Shown: positions 25,968-34,492 of the stretch, one piece after another | Layout of the letters: every line of letters begins with the position of its first letter | Position numbering within the stretch: position 1 is the stretch's first letter | Source of the DNA: Candidatus Komeilibacteria bacterium CG11_big_fil_rev_8_21_14_0_20_36_20 | GTDB taxonomy: Bacteria; Patescibacteriota; Patescibacteriia; UBA1558; GWA2-36-10 | Assembly (NCBI GenBank): GCA_002787405.1 | Contig: PCWQ01000010.1 | Location: 1-42,220, forward strand | DNA: 42,220 bases | Direction of reading: 5' to 3' | Made by a program: the position numbers and the translations under genes | The notes under the pieces: model-generated | What the model was told of the DNA's origin: nothing | Databases searched by the model: none | The model's input: the letters and a program-made list of their open reading frames with translations, nothing else

Positions 25968-26525
25968 ATGTTGTCTCTGAATGATTTAAAGTTAGGTCGG
26001 GTGATTTCTTTAAACAATGAGCCATATCAAGTAGTTTTTTACCAGCACATTAAAGTGGCTCGTGGTGGAGCGGTAGCTAAAACTAAATTAAAAAATTTAA
26101 TTACCGGTTCCACTTTAGAAAAAACTTTTTCCGGTGCGGATGACATTGCTAAAGCTGACTTAGCCCGTCGTAAAGCTAATTTTTTATATCGGCAAGGATC
26201 TGATTTTGTTTTTATGGACAATGAGAATTTTGAACAGTTTCAGTTCAGTGAAGATTCTTTAGATGAGATGATTAAATTTCTTAAAGATGGCCAAGAGGTT
26301 GAAGTTTTAATTTTTAATGACAATCCGGTAGCAATTACTTTGCCAACTAAAATCATCTTGGAGGTCAGCTCGGCTCCAACAGGTATCAGAGGTAATAGCG
26401 CCGGAGCAGTGACGAAGACAGTAGTTTTAGAAACAGGCTTGGAAATAAGGACTCCCTTATTTATTAAAACAGGTGATCAAGTCATTATTAATACGGAGAC
26501 CGGCGAATATATTGAAAGAATATAA
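25968..26525 (+). CDS. efp: elongation factor P
   Basis: 'YQVVFYQHIKVARGGAVAKTKLKNLITG', 'APTGIRGNSAGAVTKTVVLETGLEIRTPLFIKTGDQVIINTETGEYIER'. Confidence 0.95.
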   Translation: MLSLNDLKLGRVISLNNEPYQVVFYQHIKVARGGAVAKTKLKNLITGSTLEKTFSGADDIAKADLARRKANFLYRQGSDFVFMDNENFEQFQFSEDSLDEMIKFLKDGQEVEVLIFNDNPVAITLPTKIILEVSSAPTGIRGNSAGAVTKTVVLETGLEIRTPLFIKTGDQVIINTETGEYIERI

Positions 26526-26542
26526 TTAATAATAATATTATA

Positions 26543-26575
26543 ACCCTCTGTTCTTAACGAGCAGGGGATTTTTTA
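26543..26575 (+). terminator. terminator after efp
   Basis: CCCTCTG...CAGGGG stem + ATTTTTTATT. Confidence 0.65.
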
Positions 26576-26594
26576 TTGGCTATAAAGCATTAAA

Positions 26595-26605
26595 TATGTT
26601 ATAAT
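26595..26605 (+). promoter_or_regulatory. extended -10 promoter TATGTTATAAT
   Basis: TTGGCT-18-TATAAT; first gene of the secretion-like cluster. Confidence 0.55.
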
Positions 26606-26637
26606 ATAGAAAATAAAATGAGAGGTAATAACCAATT

Positions 26638-27882
26638 ATGACATCGATAAACGGTAATAAAAACAGCAATTTATCACAGGATAATTGGGCTGATGATTTA
26701 TTAGTTAAAGATAGTTCAGGAAAATTTTATACTTTAAAGGATGGCTCAAATAAATCAGTGGGTAGTGCTATGGAAAGCATCAACCAACTCCTCGGCCATA
26801 AATCAGAGGATGAAGCCGTTTCTTTTGATGATAGTTTTGTTCCTTTAAAATCAAACGGAAGTGGTCAAGAAACGGCTGAATTTGCTTTTCATCCTGATGA
26901 TAAAAAACAAATCGAAGACTTATCCAGTCAAATTCCTCAAGATAGCAGTAAAAAATACAGCATTAACAAGATTGTTGATCGTTTAATTAATAAACAAGAT
27001 CTTAAACTTGATTCTCATAATCATAATTATTTTACTAATATTATTTATGACTTTTTCCGTAATCGTAAAAAAGCCAGTAGGGTCAGGGAATTATTAGGAG
27101 TGGCAATAGTATCAGATAACAAAAAATTATCCGAAGAAACAGTGGATAGTATAATTTCCGTTATTAAAGGAATTAAAAATAAGATTGATAGTGTCGGTGG
27201 GTTAATTGTTAAAACAGAGGAGTTGGCTAAAATAGAAGAGCCGCTGGAAAAAGACAAACAACAACCGCCACCAATTTCTGTTTCATCAACTATAAAGGCG
27301 GACGAGCCGCCAGCTAAAAGCCAAAGTTTTAAGTTTGATTATTCGGATGATCAAAAAGAAAAACCAATAACAAAAATTCAGCCATCTAAAGAGCCGGAGA
27401 CATTTGTTAAGTCGCCAATTTCAATTAAACCAGAGGAGCTCTCAAGAGAAAGAATCGCTGACTCATTACCCCATGTTTTCAGGCCAGCCCAGGAATTTTC
27501 TAAAAAGAAGATGACTGATGTCAATAATAAATTTAGACCAGCGGCCAAGATACCTATTTTAACTGGACCGGTTCAAGAATTACATGATTTTACTTTGGAT
27601 AATTTTCGTCGTTTGGGTAACTCAGCCGAAGAGCGAATTGATAAAATTTTAGAAAAAATTAATGTTTTAGAGCAAGATTCCATAACTAAAAAAGCCCAAG
27701 GTATAGAAAACTGGCGAAAAAGCGAAGTTTATAAAACATACCTTAAATTAGGTGTAGAGAGTATGTCTAAAAATGAGGAAGTGGCGGCTTTGATTAGAGA
27801 CTATCAAAAGCAAGGCATAGAAACATTAAGTTTGGAGGAATTTTCAGCTATTTCAGATTTAAATAAACTTTTAAGATTTTAA
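26638..27882 (+). CDS. hypothetical hydrophilic protein, 414 aa
   Basis: ORF with promoter; next gene begins 4 nt downstream. Confidence 0.75.
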   Translation: MTSINGNKNSNLSQDNWADDLLVKDSSGKFYTLKDGSNKSVGSAMESINQLLGHKSEDEAVSFDDSFVPLKSNGSGQETAEFAFHPDDKKQIEDLSSQIPQDSSKKYSINKIVDRLINKQDLKLDSHNHNYFTNIIYDFFRNRKKASRVRELLGVAIVSDNKKLSEETVDSIISVIKGIKNKIDSVGGLIVKTEELAKIEEPLEKDKQQPPPISVSSTIKADEPPAKSQSFKFDYSDDQKEKPITKIQPSKEPETFVKSPISIKPEELSRERIADSLPHVFRPAQEFSKKKMTDVNNKFRPAAKIPILTGPVQELHDFTLDNFRRLGNSAEERIDKILEKINVLEQDSITKKAQGIENWRKSEVYKTYLKLGVESMSKNEEVAALIRDYQKQGIETLSLEEFSAISDLNKLLRF

Positions 27883-27886
27883 GATA

Positions 27887-28354
27887 ATGGAAGGAAGATT
27901 TATTGTTCCACAATTTATAGATGCGGAAGATAAAATTTGGGGACCAATTACTGTTCGTCAGTTTGTGATTATGGTGGTGGGGGGACTATTTTTATTTATC
28001 AGCTACAAATTGTCCGATCTAAGTTTGTTTTTATTCCAAGCCGTTTTGATTATAATTTTAGTGATTGTTATCGCATTTTTTAAAATTAATGGGCAACCTT
28101 TTCATATCTTTGCCTTAAATTTTATATCAAGTTTTAAGAAGCCGAGAATCAGAGTTTGGAAGAAGGAGTATATTAAAGTGGAGCATTTTAGGGCCAAGGG
28201 AGAGGGGCAAGAAAACCAAGATCAATATCCTATTAGAAAATCTTTTCTATCAAGTAAGAAGTTATCAGAGCTATCTTTAGTAATAGATACAGGTGGAGTA
28301 TATAAAGGAGAACAAGACGCTAATACACTTAATAAAACAGTTTATAGTAATTAA
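27887..28354 (+). CDS. PrgI-like protein
   Basis: 'RFIVPQFIDAEDKIWGPITVRQFVIMVVGGLFLFI' two-TM N-terminus then 'KPRIRVWKKE'; directly upstream of VirB4-type genes. Confidence 0.75.
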   Translation: MEGRFIVPQFIDAEDKIWGPITVRQFVIMVVGGLFLFISYKLSDLSLFLFQAVLIIILVIVIAFFKINGQPFHIFALNFISSFKKPRIRVWKKEYIKVEHFRAKGEGQENQDQYPIRKSFLSSKKLSELSLVIDTGGVYKGEQDANTLNKTVYSN

Positions 28355-28362
28355 GTATAATT

Positions 28363-29043
28363 ATGAAGAATAAAAAATTGGCTGGAAATCGGCCTAACAG
28401 CTCAACCCAGAAATACCTTGATATTGCTGAAATAAGAGATGATGTGGTTATTTTGAACGATGGGGAAGTAAGAGGGGTTTTGTTGATTTCTTCAATTAAT
28501 TTTGATTTAAAATCAGAAGACGAACAGAGAGCCATTATTAGTGGTTATGTTAGTTTTTTAAATACCTTGGATTATCCTTTGCAAATTGTTATTCAATCCC
28601 GTCCTCTTAATATTGATGATTATTTAAATAGATTGAAGAAAGTTGAAAAAGAACAAACTAATGAATTATTAAGGATGCAGACCGCCGACTATCGTGAGTT
28701 TGTCCACGAATTATTAACTCTAGAGAAAATTATGAGTAAGAAGTTTTATATTGTGGTGCCTTACAGTTCAGTTAGCGATAAGAAAAGGGGTTTTAGGGAT
28801 AGATTGGCTTCCGTGTTTTCTACAGCTAAAGTGGTTATGCTAAGTCGTAAACGTTTTGAAGAATTCTCTGATCAGTTAAATAAACGATGTGATTTTGTTA
28901 TGACCGGATTGTCCGGTCTTAGTTTAAGAAGTCAGCGATTGAATACTCAAGCGTTGATTGAACTATATTATAATAGTTATAATCCGGATTTATTTCAGAG
29001 GCAAAGTTTAGAGGATTTAAATAAGTTAAGAATAGAGCAGTAA
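28363..29043 (+). CDS. TraC/VirB4 N-terminal-domain-like protein (no ATPase domain)
   Basis: 'LDIAEIRDDVVILNDGEVRGVLLISSINFDLKSEDEQRAIISGYVSFLNTLDYPLQIVIQSR'; no Walker motifs. Confidence 0.7.
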   Translation: MKNKKLAGNRPNSSTQKYLDIAEIRDDVVILNDGEVRGVLLISSINFDLKSEDEQRAIISGYVSFLNTLDYPLQIVIQSRPLNIDDYLNRLKKVEKEQTNELLRMQTADYREFVHELLTLEKIMSKKFYIVVPYSSVSDKKRGFRDRLASVFSTAKVVMLSRKRFEEFSDQLNKRCDFVMTGLSGLSLRSQRLNTQALIELYYNSYNPDLFQRQSLEDLNKLRIEQ

Positions 29044-30965
29044 TGTTTGGAAGAAATAAAATTAAACAAGCAAATACAAAGTCGAGTCCCTCTCAACCAA
29101 TTTCTCCTCCTGATAAAAAGGTAATAAAAGAGAATCTAGCTAAAGAAAGGGAGTTATTAGAGGAAGAAAAGATTTTTAGGGAAGGCATTGTTTCGGTTCG
29201 TGATATTATTTCGCCGACTGCTTTGAAAATAGAGAGTAATTTTTTACAGCTGAATAATCTATATGCGCGAACTTTATTTGTTATGACCTATCCCCGTTAC
29301 GTTACTATTGGCTGGTTTGCCCCCATTATCAATGAAAGTATGACTTTGGATATTAGTATGTTTTTTCATCCTTTAGATATTCAACTAGTTCTGAAACAAT
29401 TGAGAAATAAAGTCGGCACGATGGAAGCGCAAATTATTGCTGACAATGAAAAAGGAGCACCGCGTGATCCGATTTCTGAAACAGCTTTGCGTGACATAGA
29501 AGGTTTGCGGGACGCTCTAAGCCAAGGTACAGAAAAATTTTTTCAATTCGCTTTATATATTACTATCTATGCTAAAGATAAAAGTGATTTAGATTTAGCT
29601 TCTGATCGAGTAGAGAATTTACTTGGTACTCAATTAATTTATTCTCGCCGAGCTTTATTTCAGTCAGAACAAGGTTTTAATTCAACCTTGCCGTTAGGCA
29701 ATGACGAGTTGGCTATTTCTACCAATATGAATAGTTCCCCCATTGCTTCTTCTTTTCCTTTTGTTTCTTCTGAATTAACCTCGGATAACGGAGTTTTATA
29801 TGGTATTAATAGGCATAATAACAGCTTGATCTTATTTGATCGTTTTAGTTTGCAGAACGCCAACGCCGTGGTTTTTGCTACTTCGGGAGCTGGTAAGAGT
29901 TATGCTATTAAGTTAGAAGTATTACGCTCTTTAATGCTTGGTACAGATGTTATTATTGTTGATCCGGAGAATGAATATCAACATTTGTCGGAGGCGGTTG
30001 GCGGCGCTTATATTAATGTTTCTTTAAATTCAGAAAGCAAATTAAATCCTTTTGATTTGCCAAAGGGCATTGGCGGAGATGCTAAACCAGAAGATATTTT
30101 AAGGAGCGCAGTTATTACCTTAAAAGGATTAATCCGACTGATGATTGGTGAAATTACTAACGTGGAGGATTCTTTATTAGATCGGGCTTTATTAGAAACT
30201 TATGCCAAGAAAGATATCACTTCTTCCAGTGATTTAGCCAATATTGAGCCACCTTTAATGTCCGACTTGGAAGAGGTTTTATTAAGTATGGAGGGCGGTG
30301 AAGATATGGCTTTACGTATCAAAAAGTATACAGAAGGAACTTTTTCCGGCTTATTTAATAATCCAACCAACGTTCAGGTGGATAATCAGTTAATAGTGTT
30401 TTGCATTAGAGACTTAGAAGATGAACTAAGACCGATCGCTATGTATGTTATTATGAACTACATTTGGAATTTAGTTCGTAGTGAATTAAAAAAGAGGATT
30501 TTGATTGTTGATGAGGCCTGGATAATGATGCGCCATGAAGACAGTGCTAAATTTATGTTTGCTCTGGTTAAGCGTTGCCGCAAATATTATATGGGTATTA
30601 CTACTATTACTCAGGATGTTAATGATTTTTTAACTTCGGCTTTTGGAAATGCTATTGTTACTAATTCTTCCATGCAATTGTTGCTTAAACAATCTCCGGC
30701 GGCAGTTGGATTAATTCAAAAAACTTTTATGCTAACTGAAGGAGAAAAGTATTTATTATTAGAATCAGGTGTTGGCGAAGGAATATTTTTTGCTGGTGCT
30801 AAACATGCCGCCATTAAGATTCAAGCTTCTTATGCTGAACATCAAATTATCACTTCCGATCCCCGTCAATTGTTGGAGATAGAGGAAGCTAAGAAAGAAT
30901 TTGAAGAGTCAATTTTAGCTGAAGCTGAAAATGGGGGGACCTCTGTTAACGAAGTTGGTATTTAA
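29043..30965 (+). CDS. virB4: VirB4/TraC-like conjugal transfer ATPase
   Basis: Walker A 'FATSGAGKSYAIKLE'; 'DVIIVDPENEYQHL'; Walker B 'RILIVDEAWIMM'; 'GITTITQDVNDFL'. Confidence 0.92.
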   Translation: MFGRNKIKQANTKSSPSQPISPPDKKVIKENLAKERELLEEEKIFREGIVSVRDIISPTALKIESNFLQLNNLYARTLFVMTYPRYVTIGWFAPIINESMTLDISMFFHPLDIQLVLKQLRNKVGTMEAQIIADNEKGAPRDPISETALRDIEGLRDALSQGTEKFFQFALYITIYAKDKSDLDLASDRVENLLGTQLIYSRRALFQSEQGFNSTLPLGNDELAISTNMNSSPIASSFPFVSSELTSDNGVLYGINRHNNSLILFDRFSLQNANAVVFATSGAGKSYAIKLEVLRSLMLGTDVIIVDPENEYQHLSEAVGGAYINVSLNSESKLNPFDLPKGIGGDAKPEDILRSAVITLKGLIRLMIGEITNVEDSLLDRALLETYAKKDITSSSDLANIEPPLMSDLEEVLLSMEGGEDMALRIKKYTEGTFSGLFNNPTNVQVDNQLIVFCIRDLEDELRPIAMYVIMNYIWNLVRSELKKRILIVDEAWIMMRHEDSAKFMFALVKRCRKYYMGITTITQDVNDFLTSAFGNAIVTNSSMQLLLKQSPAAVGLIQKTFMLTEGEKYLLLESGVGEGIFFAGAKHAAIKIQASYAEHQIITSDPRQLLEIEEAKKEFEESILAEAENGGTSVNEVGI

Positions 30966-31067
30966 AAAAGTTTATTAAGAAATTAATTGAAGGATTAAAG
31001 TCTTAAGAGGCAGCAGATTATAGACAGAATTTTTAACTTTATATTTTAAACTTTTAACTATAATGAT

Positions 31068-31622
31068 ATGGAGAAGGAACAAAAGAAGAAAATAATTTGG
31101 CTGTTGATTATTGTTTTGATTATTTTAGGATTATTGTTTATTCTTTTTAAAACTGCTGATAATACTATTAAGCGACCGTCGACTAATGAAACAAACGAGC
31201 CCTTAGAATTGACACCACCTAGTTCAAATTTGGAGTATAATCCATCAGTAGAACCAGCTGAAAGCAATACAGAATTTGATGCTGTTAATTTAGCTAAAAA
31301 TTTTGTTGCTCGTTTTGGCAGTTGGTCTACCGATAGCCAAGGTCATAACTTAACAGAGTTGTTGCCGTTAAGCACAACTAGGATGAGGAATTATTTAGAA
31401 AGTATGGAAATTAATCCTAACGAAGAGTTTAATGGTGTTACTACCAAGAGTTTGTCGGTGCAAATAGTCTTTTTAGATGAAACAGAGGCAGAATTGATAG
31501 TTAGTGCTCAGAGAATAGAGACTAAAAATGATTTGGAGCCAAGGATCTATTATCAGGACGCTGGAGTTCAGTTGGTTCGATCCGGCGGGCAATGGTTGGT
31601 GGATAGCATTGCATGGCAGTAA
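31068..31622 (+). CDS. single-TM protein with predicted NTF2-like (VirB8/TcpC-like) domain
   Basis: N-terminal TM; 'AVNLAKNFVARFGSW...TRMRNYLESME...IVFLDETEAELIVSAQR...VQLVRSGGQWLVDSIAW' layout. Confidence 0.5.
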   Translation: MEKEQKKKIIWLLIIVLIILGLLFILFKTADNTIKRPSTNETNEPLELTPPSSNLEYNPSVEPAESNTEFDAVNLAKNFVARFGSWSTDSQGHNLTELLPLSTTRMRNYLESMEINPNEEFNGVTTKSLSVQIVFLDETEAELIVSAQRIETKNDLEPRIYYQDAGVQLVRSGGQWLVDSIAWQ

Positions 31623-31645
31623 TTTTCTTATTAACAAACTAAAGT

Positions 31646-32188
31646 ATGGCGGAAGTTGAACAACAATCTTTAAATGAGGATTATCGAAGAAGACAGCTGT
31701 TTTTAGCTAGAAGAATGATGGAAAATGTTGAGATAGAGGAAGAAGAGCAGGGAGAAGGAGGAGAGGAAGAAGAGACAGAACAAGATGCAAAAAGAGAGTT
31801 GAATGCTGAAAAAAGGAAAACGTTGAAAGAAGCTCAGAATGAAGTTAAAGAAAAATTAAAGAAAGAGGTAGAGAAGCAGGTTAAAAAAGCCGTTGAAAAA
31901 ACTCTACTGCGCGTGGTCAATGCTTCCTGCGCTAGTACTATAGTAGGTATTATTGTTACTTATGTTATTTGGAGCATTCAATTTATTGCGACTGATATTT
32001 TAAAATCAGATGTTATTCCAGAGTTAGCTTTATGGGAGAAAATATGTTGGGGTGCTTTAACATTTTTGTTGATAGTATTAACTATTTTAGCTATAATATT
32101 ATTATTCATTGCTATGGCTCTATCTTTAGGGCCATATGCAGCCGCAGTATACTTTGGCTCGGAGATAATTAGTTGGCTTTTTAGTTAA
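31646..32188 (+). CDS. hypothetical membrane protein with acidic/charged N-terminal coiled region
   Basis: E/K-rich N-terminus, 2-3 TM C-terminus. Confidence 0.7.
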   Translation: MAEVEQQSLNEDYRRRQLFLARRMMENVEIEEEEQGEGGEEEETEQDAKRELNAEKRKTLKEAQNEVKEKLKKEVEKQVKKAVEKTLLRVVNASCASTIVGIIVTYVIWSIQFIATDILKSDVIPELALWEKICWGALTFLLIVLTILAIILLFIAMALSLGPYAAAVYFGSEIISWLFS

Positions 32189-32196
32189 GCATATGG

Positions 32197-32280
32197 ATTC
32201 CGTTAGAAATTTACAAAATCTAGCGGGAGCAGCTGAGTATAATAATTTATTAATTTTACTGTAATTTCTAACGGGATGAA
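32197..32280 (+). promoter_or_regulatory. leader element copy 3 (best preserved), ending on the 32276 start codon
   Basis: A ATTCCGTTAGAAATT 32197-32211; B TCTAGCGGGA 32219-32228; C AATTTCTAACGGGATGAA 32263-32280. A vs reverse complement of C matches 14/15. Confidence 0.6.
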
Positions 32281-33496
32281 TACTAAAAAAATATTAATAG
32301 TAATTGGATTTGCCGTTTTTATTCTAGGAGTTGGCTTTGCTTTATATTGGGTGTTTTTTAGACAACCCGTCATCAATATAGAAACACAATCAAATTTTAA
32401 TGCTGGCAATATTCCCAATATCGGAGAAGGTAATCTCAGTATTATCAATGGCAATACTAATCAAGAATTCCTACCATGGCAGGATTATATTAAAGAACAA
32501 GTATCAGACACGGCCAACGGTGGTTTAACTGCGGTTAGTAAGTTGACTAATTCTGAAGTAAAAGGGATTGTCAACGGTAATGAAGGATTGCAGTATTATG
32601 ATGCTGAACAGCAGCAGTTTTTCAGAATTAATGAAAATGGAGAGATAGAGCTTTTGTCTGACAAGAAATTTTACGGAGTGGATAATGTGACTTGGACGCG
32701 TGGCGCTGAAAAAGCTATTTTAGAATATCCGGATGGATCCAATATTTTATATAATTTTAAAACCGGCCAGCAGGTAACCTTGCCAGCCGAGTTGGAAGAT
32801 TTTTCTTTTAATACACCCGGCAATCAGATTGTGGCCAAATGGATAGGCGATAGTGAAGAGAATAATTGGCTGATTGTGGCCAATGATGATGGCTCAGGAA
32901 TGGCTTTAATTGAACCCTTGGGCGATCGTGCACACACAGTTGATATGCAATTTTCGCCTGACAATCAAATTGCCGCTCTTCATTATAAATATGTGGATTC
33001 ACAAAGGCAGGAGGTTTATCCAATCGGATTGCACGGTGAAAATTTTAAGTCGTTTGTAGTCAGTGGAGCCGGCTTCACCTCAAAATGGTCACCAGAGGGG
33101 AACGCTCTCCTTTATAGTGTTTATAGCGAAGAGAATAATTATGAACCAAATTTATGGGTGACCAAAGGTCAAACCAGTGAGTTAGGGGATTTAAAAGCTT
33201 CATTGAATGTGGCTACTTGGCCGGAAAAGTGCACTTTTTCTGGAGAAAACACTTTATATTGTGCTGTACCACAAGGATTGCCTCGTGGGGCCGGATTTTA
33301 TCCGGAAATTGCTGATCAATTTCCTGATAACTTCTATACTATTGATCTTAATAGTGGCATCAAGACTCTTTTGGCTAGTCCGGTTGGTGAAAATGGAAGT
33401 TATACGGCCTATAATTTATTTACTTCTGCTGACGGTTCTATTTTATATTTTACCGATAGAAACACCGGCGAGTTACAAAGCATTAGATTAAGATAA
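32276..33496 (+). CDS. membrane-anchored beta-propeller-like protein (TolB/DPP-IV-like)
   Basis: N-terminal TM; repeated 'FSPDNQIAALHY', 'SKWSPEGNALLYSV', 'SADGSILYFTDR'. Confidence 0.6.
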   Translation: MNTKKILIVIGFAVFILGVGFALYWVFFRQPVINIETQSNFNAGNIPNIGEGNLSIINGNTNQEFLPWQDYIKEQVSDTANGGLTAVSKLTNSEVKGIVNGNEGLQYYDAEQQQFFRINENGEIELLSDKKFYGVDNVTWTRGAEKAILEYPDGSNILYNFKTGQQVTLPAELEDFSFNTPGNQIVAKWIGDSEENNWLIVANDDGSGMALIEPLGDRAHTVDMQFSPDNQIAALHYKYVDSQRQEVYPIGLHGENFKSFVVSGAGFTSKWSPEGNALLYSVYSEENNYEPNLWVTKGQTSELGDLKASLNVATWPEKCTFSGENTLYCAVPQGLPRGAGFYPEIADQFPDNFYTIDLNSGIKTLLASPVGENGSYTAYNLFTSADGSILYFTDRNTGELQSIRLR

Positions 33497-33539
33497 TAAA
33501 AGTAAAAGTTCAGCTAATTTATTTAATAGTTTTAATTCA

Positions 33540-34490
33540 ATGAAAAACAAAAAAATATTTTTTATCGCCGTTATTAGCGTAGTTTTAGTTGGAACTTTTG
33601 TCGTTATCAGTAAAATAAAAGCTTGGGATAATGATATTGTTTTTACTCCCAATGTTAAGATACCAGGTTCGGACTACTTTAGTAAGCCGCTGGTCATAAA
33701 ATCAGGTTTTAACTTATTAGGTGAATATATAAAAGCTATTTATAGTTATGGCGCTATGTTAGCCGGAGCGGTGGCTATGTTTATGCTGGTATTTGCCGGT
33801 TGGCGCTGGTTGATGGCTGGTGGTAGTGCTGAAAAAATTGCCAATGCCCGCGACACCATTCATGGAGTTTTAGTCGGTTTAATTTTACTTTTCGGGGGGA
33901 ATCTATTGTTGTCTCAAATCAGTCAGGGTTTGGTTAATTTTAATGATTTATCAATACCGCCGGTGGAAGTTCGTGAAACAGACGCAAAGATGTGCTTGTT
34001 AAAATTTCCTGGTTTGCCCTGCGGGGAATTTCGTAATGCTACCAGCAGTATTAACAACGGCGCGATTCAATGCATTGGCTCACAATGTGCCGGAAATCAG
34101 GAATGTATAAAAGTAGGCAGTTTTGAGAGTTGTCCAGGTGCTTTGACTGAGTTTAATAAAGATTTGAAGTGTATGTGCGTAACTACCAATTGTGATGCCT
34201 TACCATTTAATACTAAAGGTTGTAGTGCCTATCCGACTAAAGACATGTGTCAAAAAAATACCTGCTATGGCAAAGGCATTAATAAAGCTTGCGGTTTAGA
34301 TGAAGGAGAATGCCACGATTTAGAGGGCATTGATTGTGATACCAATGAGATGTGTGCTCCTGATCTTGATGAAAATCCAAAAGATGGTTCATCAGATTAT
34401 TGTTGTGATAAAGAAAGTTGGGGTCTTGACGAGTGCGAAAGGCGAGAGTGGGTTAATAAAAATGATGGCCACGAATGCTATCGCTACTAG
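33540..34490 (+). CDS. VirB2/TrbC pilin-like membrane protein with Cys-rich C-terminal extension
   Basis: 'YGAMLAGAVAMFMLVFAGWRWLMAGGSAEKIANARDTIHGVLVGLILLFGGNLLLSQIS' two-TM pilin-like core, then many Cys. Confidence 0.75.
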   Translation: MKNKKIFFIAVISVVLVGTFVVISKIKAWDNDIVFTPNVKIPGSDYFSKPLVIKSGFNLLGEYIKAIYSYGAMLAGAVAMFMLVFAGWRWLMAGGSAEKIANARDTIHGVLVGLILLFGGNLLLSQISQGLVNFNDLSIPPVEVRETDAKMCLLKFPGLPCGEFRNATSSINNGAIQCIGSQCAGNQECIKVGSFESCPGALTEFNKDLKCMCVTTNCDALPFNTKGCSAYPTKDMCQKNTCYGKGINKACGLDEGECHDLEGIDCDTNEMCAPDLDENPKDGSSDYCCDKESWGLDECERREWVNKNDGHECYRY

Positions 34491-34492
34491 TT

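Noticed and set aside
32808-33491. ORFs 32808..33023 (-) and 33207..33491 (+) inside the propeller-like gene
   Set aside because: Out-of-frame overlaps without supporting signals.
26638-34490. Complete conjugative plasmid/ICE transfer region
   Set aside because: No relaxase, coupling protein, integrase or oriT-like signal visible in the window.
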